Positions 55,719 to 63,570 of a stretch of 64,000 nt of DNA are shown here, piece by piece. Position numbers and translations under genes: made by a program. How positions within the stretch are numbered: the stretch's first letter is position 1; every line of letters starts with the position of its first letter. The notes under the pieces were generated by a model, which was given only the letters and a program-made list of their open reading frames with translations, had not been told where the DNA came from and did not search any database. Source of the stretch: Pedobacter soli (GTDB taxonomy: Bacteria; Bacteroidota; Bacteroidia; Sphingobacteriales; Sphingobacteriaceae); assembly GCF_900101435.1 (NCBI RefSeq), contig NZ_FMZH01000010.1, positions 124,001-188,000 on the forward strand, written 5' to 3'.

Positions 55719-56792
55719 TTAAGGATGGTTGGGATTAGAAAATTCAGGATTATGGATAAATGTGGTATCGGTAAGCATGTTTAAAAAGGCAATTACAGCT
55801 TTCTTTTCGTGTGCGGAGAGTTGGAGTGATGTTCCGCCTATTTTGTTCGAACTGCCTTTTAAGAATGGACTGAGGTGTTTTTGTTTTAAATGTTCACTGT
55901 AATGATCGAGCACCTGTTGCAGCGAATTGAAGCGACCATCGTGCATATATGGCGCCGTTAACGCTATATTTCTAAGTGTTGGAATTTTAAAGCGTCCATG
56001 ATCGCTGTCCATACCCGTAATCGCCGCTATTCCTTTGTCGGTAGAAATTTCATCAAGTCCGTTATTGTGAAACAATTCCAGATAGGTTTTCGCACCACCA
56101 TGGCAATGGGCACAATCTGCTCCTCTGATTTTTTTGCGTGGTTGTGGCATAGTATTGAACAATCGCATGCCTTCCAACTCGATGGGGCTGGGCTTGTAGG
56201 TATTTTTGAGGTACCGGTCATAAGGCGAATCGGCAGAAATTAATGTCCGTTCGAATTGGGAAATAGCCATGGTAATCCTGTTGACTGTAATTGCGGTATC
56301 GCCAAATGCTTTTTGGAACAAGATCGGATACTTGGGAGACTGCCTTAATTTGGCTGCCGATACGGTTAATGCCTGTCCCATTTCGTGTGGATCGGACAGT
56401 GGAAATGCCGCCTGTGCTTCAAGCCCGGTAGCCCGGCCATCCCAGAAAAATCTGCGTGCCCATAGTAAATTAACCAATGCCATCGAGTTCCGGCTTGTTA
56501 AAGTGCCATCAACACCGCTGCTAAAGACTTTACCATCGGTAAAAGCCCGTTTCTGCTCATGGCAGCTGCCGCACGATATTTTGTTGTTTGCCGAAAGTAA
56601 GGGTTCGTAAAAAAGGTTGCGTCCAAGGTAAACGCCTGCCTGGGTTGTCGGGTTGTTTTGGGGGATCGAAATGCGGTTGCCAAAATTAGAAGGATAGGTA
56701 AGGGGATAAGGTGCCGGATCCAATTTACCTACCCAAATCAGTAATGTAAACGATCCGATAAGTGTGGTGATAACCTTAGCAAAGCTGTTCAT
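55719..56792 (-). CDS. Di-haem cytochrome c peroxidase, MauG/CcpA type
   Basis: This 357-residue periplasmic protein has an N-terminal anchor or signal (LIGSFTLLIWVG). Two c-type haem sites are present, CGSCH at 74-78 and CAHCH at 227-231. The family words NSMALVNLLWARRFFWDGRA and LRNIALTAPYMHDGRF are also present, the latter holding a likely distal haem ligand. Enzymes of this family reduce hydrogen peroxide or oxidise protein side chains. It is the first gene of the operon behind the ModE-type operator (start 33 nt from the box) and lies 29 bp before the TonB receptor gene. Why a peroxidase would be co-regulated with molybdenum uptake is unclear. Confidence 0.92.
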   Translation of the reverse strand: MNSFAKVITTLIGSFTLLIWVGKLDPAPYPLTYPSNFGNRISIPQNNPTTQAGVYLGRNLFYEPLLSANNKISCGSCHEQKRAFTDGKVFSSGVDGTLTSRNSMALVNLLWARRFFWDGRATGLEAQAAFPLSDPHEMGQALTVSAAKLRQSPKYPILFQKAFGDTAITVNRITMAISQFERTLISADSPYDRYLKNTYKPSPIELEGMRLFNTMPQPRKKIRGADCAHCHGGAKTYLELFHNNGLDEISTDKGIAAITGMDSDHGRFKIPTLRNIALTAPYMHDGRFNSLQQVLDHYSEHLKQKHLSPFLKGSSNKIGGTSLQLSAHEKKAVIAFLNMLTDTTFIHNPEFSNPNHP

Positions 56793-56824
56793 CTGTTAGG
56801 GATTTGCCCGTAATTTGATTTTAT

Positions 56825-56848
56825 CGTTATGTTTTTAAAAGTATAACG
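56825..56848 (-). promoter_or_regulatory. ModE-type operator
   Basis: CGTTAT (56825-56830) and ATAACG (56843-56848) are exact reverse complements separated by 12 nt. This is the half-site sequence and spacing I recall for the ModE box upstream of E. coli modA. It lies 33 nt before the start of the peroxidase gene and about 100 nt after the stop of the ModE-like gene. Molybdate-bound ModE usually represses uptake genes from such a site. Confidence 0.7.
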
Positions 56849-56951
56849 GTAAAATTAATAACAATAATTGCTTTTGCAAGGTTATTTTTGATATTTACTG
56901 GAAGGTAAAGTTTAAGTTGGGTGTGTTTTGGAAAGTAGGGCGGGGAATTTT

Positions 56952-57296
56952 TTAAATTTTGATCAAATTTTCTTCTTCTTTCATGAAGTCGATGAATTTT
57001 TTTTGGATTTTTTTGAATTCTGCAATTACCTGATGTCCTTTTTCTGTTAATATGGCCTTTCCTCCGCCAGTACCACCCCTCGAAAGTTGGACCAATGGCT
57101 CGGTAAACCCTTCGTTAGTGTGTTTTACCAGATCCCAAGCCTGTTTATACGACATTTTCATTTGCAAAGCCGCCTGGCGCAGCGATCCTGTAACATGTAT
57201 ACGCTCCAATAATTCTACCCTGCCATGGCCTAAAACTTTGCCCTCAGGGGTTTCAATCCAAATCCGTCCGTTAATCGAATAATTAGTAGCACTCAT
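56952..57296 (-). CDS. ModE-like winged-helix regulator
   Basis: This 114-residue protein consists of the LysR-type winged helix found at the N terminus of ModE: GHGRVELLERIHVTGSLRQA followed by SYKQAWDLV, and the glycine-rich wing LSRGGTGGGKAILTEKG. The C-terminal molybdate-binding (TOBE/MOP) domains of full ModE are missing, as in many short ModE-type proteins, so metal sensing would need another partner or another mechanism. The gene lies immediately upstream, on the same strand, of the operon that carries a ModE-type box. Confidence 0.9.
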   Translation of the reverse strand: MSATNYSINGRIWIETPEGKVLGHGRVELLERIHVTGSLRQAALQMKMSYKQAWDLVKHTNEGFTEPLVQLSRGGTGGGKAILTEKGHQVIAEFKKIQKKFIDFMKEEENLIKI

Positions 57297-57460
57297 TAAG
57301 ATGCAAGTTAGTAAATATCGGCTGAAGTACAGAAGCCGTAAATATTTTAGCAGGAAAGTATTCCACTGCGTAGTGGTGTAATATTTGATCGTTCGGAAAA
57401 GCTTAATTGATGAAAAGCATCAAAACTTTCCTAATTTTAGGCCAGATAAAACTAAGCGGA

Positions 57461-58015
57461 ATGAGAAAGCTGATTTATGGTATTAACATCACACTAGATG
57501 GGTGCTGCGATCACACCAAATTTACTGGCGGCGATGAAATTCAGGATTATTTCAGGGAATTGTTGGAAGGGGTAGATTTGATTGTTTATGGCCGTAAAAC
57601 TTACGAATTGATGGTGCCATTCTGGCCCGAAGTTGCTGAAACACAATCGATGGACAGGGCTGCAAATGCTTTTGCGAAGGTATTCTCGGGTTTAGACCGC
57701 GTGCTGGTTTCGCGCACGATAAAAGAAGTTAACGACAAGAAAACAACCCTTATTGGCGATAACCTGGAGGCAGAAATACTCAGGTTAAAGCAACACCCCG
57801 GTAAAGCGATTTCTACCGGTGGGGTAGAATTGCCCGCCAGGTTAATTGAGCTGGGTTTGGTAGATGAATTTCATATGGTGGTGCATCCGCTAATGGTTGG
57901 ATCAGGCCGGCGCTTGTTTGCTGAAATGCAGTTGCCTGCAAATCTGGGCTTAAAGCTGATGGACACGCAAACTTTAGCTAATGGTTGCCTGGCATTGCGG
58001 TACGAAAAGATTTAA
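57461..58015 (+). CDS. Dihydrofolate reductase-like (RibD C-terminal) protein
   Basis: This protein of about 184 residues has the RibD C-terminal/dihydrofolate reductase fold: MRKLIYGINITLDG, DLIVYGRKTYELM, VLVSRTI, GKAISTGGVELPARLIELGL, DEFHMVVHPLMVGSGRRLF and CLALRYEKI. Members are small NADPH-dependent reductases of mostly unknown substrate; genuine folate activity is not implied. The ATG at 57461 fits the family start. An open frame from 57410 would add a 17-residue extension without homology. It is divergent from the ModE-like gene. Confidence 0.88.
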   Translation: MRKLIYGINITLDGCCDHTKFTGGDEIQDYFRELLEGVDLIVYGRKTYELMVPFWPEVAETQSMDRAANAFAKVFSGLDRVLVSRTIKEVNDKKTTLIGDNLEAEILRLKQHPGKAISTGGVELPARLIELGLVDEFHMVVHPLMVGSGRRLFAEMQLPANLGLKLMDTQTLANGCLALRYEKI

Positions 58016-58047
58016 ATAAATTAAGTTCGGGAACACCTGCACCCATT

Positions 58048-58096
58048 CGTCATTGCGAACAGCAGGGGTGTATGGTGAGCGGGGGTGAAGCAATCT
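58048..58096 (+). repeat. Partial copy of palindromic intergenic repeat
   Basis: CGTCATTGCGA at the left end and GAAGCAATCT at the right end match the left arm of the element at 59497-59593. The right arm is missing or degraded. Confidence 0.5.
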
Positions 58097-58240
58097 AAAT
58101 GGGTTGTCAACCAGATTTCATTGCATTTGACTGAGATTGATTTGGTAAGGCACAAGTCAGTCCATTTCACCAGGCTGGGGGGCTAAGACTTGCGCCAGCG
58201 AAAGGGATTTGTATCCCGTCCGTATTAGCATAATCTTTTT

Positions 58241-58267
58241 AGAGATACTTCGCTGCGCTCAGCATGA
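58241..58267 (+). repeat. Short interspersed repeat word
   Basis: AGAGATACTTCGCTGCGCTC followed by AGCATGA resembles a short repeat that I know to recur between genes in Pedobacter and related genomes. Only one copy is in this window, so the call rests on recognition. Confidence 0.35.
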
Positions 58268-58506
58268 AAAAAGGCTAAGGTGTCTTAGTTGTCTGAGGTG
58301 GTGAAAAAATGTATAACATTCTCCTGAAGCCATTATTTAACCATTTAAGATAAATAAGCCTGTATTGGTTGATTACTTTGTTCAATGCCTGATATGGTAA
58401 AAAATAGCTTCGTTTCAGAGAAATTATAATACAGCCTCTTTTTAATTTTTAGCGAAAAATACAGTTAAAAATGCTGCAATTCGGTACAGATTTTAAATCT
58501 TTGTAA

Positions 58507-59385
58507 ATGCTAAAGATATCTATAAAAACAACCCTGATTGCAGTTACTGCATTATTATTTAACACTATTGTTGCCGCTCAGCAGGTAGTAGAACCGGCCA
58601 ATAACCCGGCTGAATGGTCTAAACCCTATAAACCTTTCCGCATTGCAGGCAATTTGTATTATGTAGGCACTTACGATCTGGCCTGCTATCTTGTTACAAC
58701 CCCAAAAGGGCACATTCTGATTAATACCGGATTGGCCAATTCGGCCAGCCAGATTAAGGCCAATGTAGAAGCGCTGGGTTTCAAATTTGCTGATATTAAA
58801 ATACTTTCTACCACACAAGCCCATTTCGATCACATGGGGGCAATGGGTACCATCAAAAAACAAACCGGAGCTAAGCTTGTAATCGATGCAAAAGATGCTG
58901 ATGTATTGGCGAGTGGTGGCCGTACCGATTATGCACTGGGCGGTAAGGTAAGTTCATATACGCCGTTAAAGGCGGATAGACTGCTAAAAAATGGCGATTC
59001 GATTAAATTGGGTAATATGGCACTCGTATTATTGCATCACCCTGGCCATACCAAAGGATCATGCAGTTTCCTTTTTAAGATTAATGATGGTAAAAAAACG
59101 TATCGGGTACTCATTGCCAATATGCCAACCATTGTCACTCACGAGAAGTTTGATCAGATTAATGCTTATCCGGAGATTGCGAAAGATTATGCCTATACAC
59201 TTGCAGCCATGAAAAAGCTTTCCTTCGATATTTGGTTATCTTCTCATGCCAGTCAGTTTAACCTGCATAGCAAACACCAACCTGGCGATGCCTATAACCC
59301 CACTGTCTTTATCGATAGAAAAGGTTATGATGCTGCATTAGCCGATTTGCAGAAAGAATACGATAAGAAGGTGAAGGAAAAATAA
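58507..59385 (+). CDS. Subclass B3 metallo-beta-lactamase, Gln variant (GOB-like)
   Basis: This 292-residue exported protein has a signal peptide ending VAAQ. The metallo-beta-lactamase fold has Gln104-Ala-His106-Phe-Asp108-His109 (TTQAHFDHMG), where most B3 enzymes have His-x-His-x-Asp-His. The first zinc ligand is thus Gln, as in GOB enzymes of Elizabethkingia. The other ligands are present: His181 in HPGHTKGS and His247 in SSHASQFNLH. B3 enzymes hydrolyse penicillins, cephalosporins and carbapenems in the periplasm. Environmental Pedobacter carry such chromosomal enzymes. Activity is likely but the spectrum cannot be read from sequence. It is a lone gene flanked by repeats. Confidence 0.88.
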   Translation: MLKISIKTTLIAVTALLFNTIVAAQQVVEPANNPAEWSKPYKPFRIAGNLYYVGTYDLACYLVTTPKGHILINTGLANSASQIKANVEALGFKFADIKILSTTQAHFDHMGAMGTIKKQTGAKLVIDAKDADVLASGGRTDYALGGKVSSYTPLKADRLLKNGDSIKLGNMALVLLHHPGHTKGSCSFLFKINDGKKTYRVLIANMPTIVTHEKFDQINAYPEIAKDYAYTLAAMKKLSFDIWLSSHASQFNLHSKHQPGDAYNPTVFIDRKGYDAALADLQKEYDKKVKEK

Positions 59386-59843
59386 TTGAATGTTGGAAAG
59401 TTGAAATGTTGTAAGGTTGGAATGTTTGGGAGCAAAGACCGTTCTCTCATTCAAAATTCAATCATTTTTAAATAATGTGTAGTGCTTGCGAAAATTCGTC
59501 ATTGCGAGAAGGAACGACGAAGCAATCTTTCATGCCCGTAATTCTTGCTATAAAGATTGCTTCGTCGGCTGAAAAAGCCTTCTCGCAATGACGACATTCT
59601 TATGTGTTTGTCAATGTAGCCTGTCGAAGAACTGTCTGTTATAATTTGAGCAAGCTTCTTAATGCACTTAATTTCTTAATGATAAATAACGAATGATTGA
59701 ATATTGAAAAGTTAAGACGTTATAAGGCTGAAATGTTTTAGAGACCTAAATTAATTATTGAATGAGTGAATTTGAATGATTGAATGTTTAACGTGCGAAG
59801 ATTATTCTCTTATTCAAATTCACTCATACTTACCTTAAAGCCA
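59386..59843. other. Repeat-filled gap with duplicated flanks
   Basis: The palindromic element at 59497-59593 lies in the middle. On its left, 59388-59430 (TGAATGTTGGAAAGTTG...) resembles 59697-59740 (TGAATATTGAAAAGTTA...), and 59431-59470 resembles 59791-59830. These look like two decayed copies of one intergenic unit. No gene is visible. Confidence 0.5.
59497..59593. repeat. 97-bp palindromic interspersed repeat
   Basis: Outer arms CGTCATTGCGAGAAGG (59497-59512) and its exact reverse complement (59578-59593) enclose inner arms CGACGAAGCAATCTTT (59515-59530) and its exact reverse complement (59552-59567), leaving a 21-nt loop and one asymmetric internal bulge. It can form a long cruciform or RNA hairpin. 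Elements with CGTCATTGCGAG and GAAGCAATCT ends recur between genes in Bacteroidota and behave like REP or miniature mobile elements. A partial copy is at 58048-58096. Confidence 0.85.
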
Positions 59844-61148
59844 TTATGGTAAAGTAGTTAAATTAACACTTGGCGCTGTACCTGTAGCTGTTCTGCTCAA
59901 AGCAGTACCATAATTGGTATAAGTAGCGAAAAAGCCTCCGTTTTTAAGGTAAAAGCTATTGCCGGTTACACCACCCTGATAATCCATTCTCTGCTCTGCT
60001 GAAGCAGTAGCATCATAACTGAAACTCGCATTGGTAACCTCAGTCCAGCTGCCTGCGCTGGTTTTGTACCACTGGTTGCCATAATTACAGCTTCTTTGTA
60101 AATAGCCCTGATCTGGATTAAAGTTTTCGATAAACGAATATACACCGGTTAAGTAAGCGGTAGTATTCGGACGTTTCCATTGCGCCAAAACTTTCCATAC
60201 GCCATTTTCGGGTGCATAAAACCAGGCTGTATAATCAGAACCACCGGCACCATCTGGTTTACCTTGCAGTAAAAACTTGTAGGTAGTACCGGCCACCCAG
60301 TTAAACAGCATGTACGATTGGCCTCCGGTACCTTCGCCGCCAAAACCATTGGTGGTTACATCCGTTCCTTTTCTTACCAGCGTAGTAGATCCTGTAGATG
60401 GATCCCAAACAGAGAATAAAACCCTTCTTTCCGTAGCCGAGTTTACCTGCATGCCAAAGTATCCGCCGCTAAAACCATCGGCCATAAAGTAAGAACCAAT
60501 TTTATCCTGTCCGCTGGGAACATTCAGCTCGCTGTAAAACCATTCGGTACCCGATGGAACGGTGTAGTTTAAGTGGCACGATGGGCCTCGTCTAGACCAG
60601 TAATAATTGGTTACATCGTTGGCATATTGCACGTTTGAGGCAACTGTTGGTCCGCTGATTACCAGATCAGAAATGTCGCCAAAATAGCTGCCTGTTTTGC
60701 TCACCCCCTGTATATCTACCCTAACATAACCGGCTGTGGTAATGTTTACGGTACCAATATTAGTGGTGGTGGCTGTGGTACCGGTAATGGTTTTATTAAA
60801 CACGGTACCATTAATGGTTACTTTAATGTTACTGCTTCCTGATGGTACCGTACCTTTTACTGCTACAGTTAAACTACCCGTAAGCCCTAGCCTGAACCAA
60901 ACACTGGTAATGGTGCTGGCCGAGGTCCAGTTGTGTAAGCCTGTATCATTAATTAACCCGCCGGTGCCGGCAGTGTAGGCATTACCACCCAGGCCCACGT
61001 TTAACGAGGTGCCCCCTAAGCTCTCGGTAACGGCGATGTTTTTTTTAATTTCTGCGGATTGGGTATCCTGTAACGATTCAGTTTTTTTACAGGAGAAAAG
61101 GCTAAGCAAAAAAAACATGCTTGCAGCAAATGAAGTTGTTTTTTTCAT
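59844..61148 (-). CDS. DUF5077/DUF3472-like secreted lipoprotein
   Basis: This 434-residue lipoprotein has lipobox LFSC with Cys20 lipidated. The C-terminal half has the order seen in DUF3472 proteins: VQYANDVTNYYWSRRGPSCH, YFMADGFSGGYFGMQVNS, VLFSVWDPSTG, GGEGTGGQSYMLFNWVAG, YTAWFYAP and YLTGVYSFIENFNPDQG. The N-terminal part (about 45-165) is a Gly/Thr-rich beta domain containing VWFRLGLTGSLTVAVKG. DUF3472 is related to concanavalin-like carbohydrate-binding folds, and its function is not established. It is a lone gene; the plus-strand neighbour starts 591 bp away across a region with two LacI/PurR-like palindromes. Confidence 0.7.
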   Translation of the reverse strand: MKKTTSFAASMFFLLSLFSCKKTESLQDTQSAEIKKNIAVTESLGGTSLNVGLGGNAYTAGTGGLINDTGLHNWTSASTITSVWFRLGLTGSLTVAVKGTVPSGSSNIKVTINGTVFNKTITGTTATTTNIGTVNITTAGYVRVDIQGVSKTGSYFGDISDLVISGPTVASNVQYANDVTNYYWSRRGPSCHLNYTVPSGTEWFYSELNVPSGQDKIGSYFMADGFSGGYFGMQVNSATERRVLFSVWDPSTGSTTLVRKGTDVTTNGFGGEGTGGQSYMLFNWVAGTTYKFLLQGKPDGAGGSDYTAWFYAPENGVWKVLAQWKRPNTTAYLTGVYSFIENFNPDQGYLQRSCNYGNQWYKTSAGSWTEVTNASFSYDATASAEQRMDYQGGVTGNSFYLKNGGFFATYTNYGTALSRTATGTAPSVNLTTLP

Positions 61149-61408
61149 TTTTTGTGATTTTGGTTAGTTATATGGTTGTTTTAATTAAGTTGCACTTATC
61201 CAATCGTCTTGTAAAAACAAGAGATTACTTTTGCTTAACCTAGCCTCAATATTCAACCCGGAATACTTTGTCTGTATGCAGACGATGATTTTGCTATACT
61301 TAGCCGCTAACCCGAAATAGAAGACTGTAGCACAATAAAAGATAAATTATTGTTGCTAACCTCACTCAAGTTAGCCACTGGAAGCAGAAAAAAAATAAGT
61401 TTCTAAGC

Positions 61409-61420
61409 GCAAACGTTTGC
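61409..61420. promoter_or_regulatory. LacI/PurR-type operator, copy 1
   Basis: GCAAACGTTTGC is a perfect 12-bp palindrome with the central CG typical of LacI-family operators; the E. coli PurR box is built on the same core. It lies 261 nt upstream of the minus-strand gene start and 320 nt before the plus-strand gene. Confidence 0.6.
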
Positions 61421-61603
61421 CTGTTTACAACTTGTATTTTTAAATAAACACAGCTACAATTTTTTATGCTACAATTTTTATTGAGGTTGTAGTTTTAAAT
61501 AGCGTGTATTGAGAGTTAAATGTAAAATAAGATAGAATGTTGTTGTAAATCAGTTGGTTAATAAAATTTTAGTTGGTTTTTTTACCCCTGATTTTCGAAT
61601 GGA

Positions 61604-61615
61604 GCAAACGTTTGT
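61604..61615. promoter_or_regulatory. LacI/PurR-type operator, copy 2
   Basis: GCAAACGTTTGT matches copy 1 in 11 of 12 bases and lies 125 nt before the plus-strand lipoprotein gene. Two sites 195 bp apart could support DNA looping. No LacI-family gene is in the window. Confidence 0.55.
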
Positions 61616-61739
61616 GTAAAGAATTTTTGATTAATTACTATTTTATTAGTTATTTGTTATTTTTACATTGCTTGGCTTTTATGAATCTTTTTTTTGATGC
61701 ATGGGGGCTGTTTAAAGCGCTCACACAAATACCTGTCTT

Positions 61740-62324
61740 ATGAAAATGTTTACGAAACTCTTTTTTAACCTGGCCATAATCATGTTGCTTTGCTCTTGTA
61801 AGAAACCAAATGCAGAGTTACCCGCTAAAATGCCCTACGTTCAATTTATCAAAATGCAAATTGCAGGGCAATCGCTTGAAATCAAGGGTTCAATCGATCA
61901 AAACAGGGACAAATTTAGCGGAAGCTGGACTGGTATCGGTTACGGAGATGGTACACAAAAAGAAATGTATACCGTAAATGTAACGGTGCCAAAAATGTTT
62001 TTAAACACAACAACGGATTCAAAATTCCAGGTTCGTATTTTCGATATTGAGAAAAAGGAATATTTGTTGTCAGACAGCGATCCATACAAACAAAGTTTTG
62101 CTAGCAGCATTTACCTGGTTACTAATTTAGGATCAGCCGATTTAAAAGTATACACTACTAATGAAACAAAGCCACCCTTCAAAGTGCAGATTACCAGGTA
62201 CGAAAAGCCTAAAGATAGCGGTGTGCCCTTTGTTGGCGGTAAATTAAACGGAACCTTATATAATGTTAATAACCTGCAGGATTCGGTTGTAATAAAGGAT
62301 GGCGTTTTTGATGTTAGATTCTGA
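61740..62324 (+). CDS. Small lipoprotein of unknown function (DUF5025-like)
   Basis: This 194-residue lipoprotein has lipobox LCSC with Cys20 lipidated. The mature part is beta-strand-rich with polar turns, and the C terminus PFVGGKLNGTLYNVNNLQDS resembles DUF5025-type proteins of Bacteroidota, though I am not sure of the family. No catalytic residues are apparent. The next gene, a TlpA-like protein, starts 68 bp later on the same strand, so an operon is possible. Confidence 0.7.
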   Translation: MKMFTKLFFNLAIIMLLCSCKKPNAELPAKMPYVQFIKMQIAGQSLEIKGSIDQNRDKFSGSWTGIGYGDGTQKEMYTVNVTVPKMFLNTTTDSKFQVRIFDIEKKEYLLSDSDPYKQSFASSIYLVTNLGSADLKVYTTNETKPPFKVQITRYEKPKDSGVPFVGGKLNGTLYNVNNLQDSVVIKDGVFDVRF

Positions 62325-62392
62325 CCTTTATTTATTTCCATTTGTCGTTCATTTGCTGGTTGTTCAATTTTTTAAATAAAATCAAAGTAGTT

Positions 62393-63559
62393 ATGAAGAA
62401 AATCTTAACGCTTTCTGCTATAATATTCATCAGTCATTTTGCTTTAGGCCAACAAGTAAAATCTTACGAGATCGATGGTATGGTGAAAAATATTCCCTCA
62501 CGCATGCTATACCTGGCTACGATGAAACGAGATTTGGCTAATAATTTAAGCCAGCCTGTTATCGATTCTGCATTGATAACTGATGATCATTTTGTTTTCC
62601 ACCGGGATACAACTCTTCTTGAACCATCATGGGCAACAGACATTTATTTTGTTGATTCATTGACGAAAAAGAAAACAAATCTTTCTTTTCAGAATAAATT
62701 TAATGCTAAAACGAGGTCGGTTAGTTTTATACTTGAAAATGCTAAAATGAGTATTGCCGGAGATATAAAGGACAGTAAAGGTTTAGTATTAGCAGGAGCA
62801 GCAGAAACTGAGATATTGAACCAGTTTGGTTTATTAATCCCGGGGGTATATAAAATGAACAATCGGATAGACTCATTAAAGAAAGCTGGAAATAAGGAAG
62901 CCCTTTCACAAGCTTTGAGCATTAAAAACGATAGTTTAATTTCTTTTAAAAAAAAGCTTTTAACACTAAGCAAACAAAACACTTCAAGCTGGGTGATGAT
63001 GGTCAATGTTTATCAAAATGCTGATTTGTTTACTCCAAATGAACTGAATGAAATTACAAAAGTATTTTCTCAGGAAGTACTCAATACGCCAAAAGGTAAG
63101 CGCTTATTGATTTTTAATGAGCAAAGTAAGAATCTGGTAGCTGGTGCCAGTTTTCCTGCTTTCAGTTATAAAGATCCGGCTGGAAAAACCATCAACTTAA
63201 ACACCGTAAAAGGTAAAAACGGAACCATAGTGGTTTTTTGGGCCAGCTGGTGCGGCCCTTGTCGGGCAGAAATACCCGAATTGAAAAAAATATACAATGA
63301 GTATAAAGTCAAAGGAGTCAATATGGTAAGTATTTCTGTTGATCACGATATAAATGCCTGGAAAAAAGCATTGGGCATTGAATTGATGCAATGGCCAAAT
63401 ATTTCTAATCTGCCTGGCGACAAAAATGAAATCTATAAAAAATATAACATTAATGCTATTCCAGCCATTTTTTTACTCGATGCGAAGAATAACATCGTAA
63501 TGACTAACGATTACCGTATGCCTGTTTTGAGAGAAAATTTGAATAAAATGCTTGAATAA
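62393..63559 (+). CDS. TlpA-like thiol-disulfide oxidoreductase with DUF4369 domain
   Basis: This 388-residue protein, from the ATG at 62393, has a signal peptide ending FALGQ. An N-terminal DUF4369-like beta domain (about 24-130, YEIDGMVKNIPSRMLYLA) and a helical linker are followed by a thioredoxin domain (about 250-385) with the active site Cys287-Gly-Pro-Cys290 in FWASWCGPCRAEIPELKKI and the cis-proline region NAIPAIFLLD. Such proteins keep periplasmic thiols reduced or pass electrons to specific clients. An upstream in-frame ATG at 62342 would add 17 residues before the signal and is less likely. Confidence 0.92.
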   Translation: MKKILTLSAIIFISHFALGQQVKSYEIDGMVKNIPSRMLYLATMKRDLANNLSQPVIDSALITDDHFVFHRDTTLLEPSWATDIYFVDSLTKKKTNLSFQNKFNAKTRSVSFILENAKMSIAGDIKDSKGLVLAGAAETEILNQFGLLIPGVYKMNNRIDSLKKAGNKEALSQALSIKNDSLISFKKKLLTLSKQNTSSWVMMVNVYQNADLFTPNELNEITKVFSQEVLNTPKGKRLLIFNEQSKNLVAGASFPAFSYKDPAGKTINLNTVKGKNGTIVVFWASWCGPCRAEIPELKKIYNEYKVKGVNMVSISVDHDINAWKKALGIELMQWPNISNLPGDKNEIYKKYNINAIPAIFLLDAKNNIVMTNDYRMPVLRENLNKMLE

Positions 63560-63570
63560 ATCCGAACACC

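Larger units (their letters stand above)
58016..58506. other. Repeat-rich intergenic region
   Basis: This 491-bp region contains the half-element at 58048-58096 and a second repeat-like word at 58241-58267. No gene is visible. A promoter for the metallo-beta-lactamase gene should lie at the right end. Confidence 0.5.
61149..61739. other. Divergent region with two LacI-like palindromes
   Basis: This 591-bp AT-rich region lies between a minus-strand lipoprotein gene and a plus-strand lipoprotein gene. It has two copies of a GCAAACGTTTGY palindrome, 195 bp apart. No open frame of note is present. Confidence 0.55.

Noticed and set aside
57297..57380. Inverted word CGGCT/AGCCG between ModE-like and reductase-like genes, considered as a second ModE site
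   Set aside because: It lacks the CGTTAT/ATAACG half-sites and has poor symmetry outside five bases.
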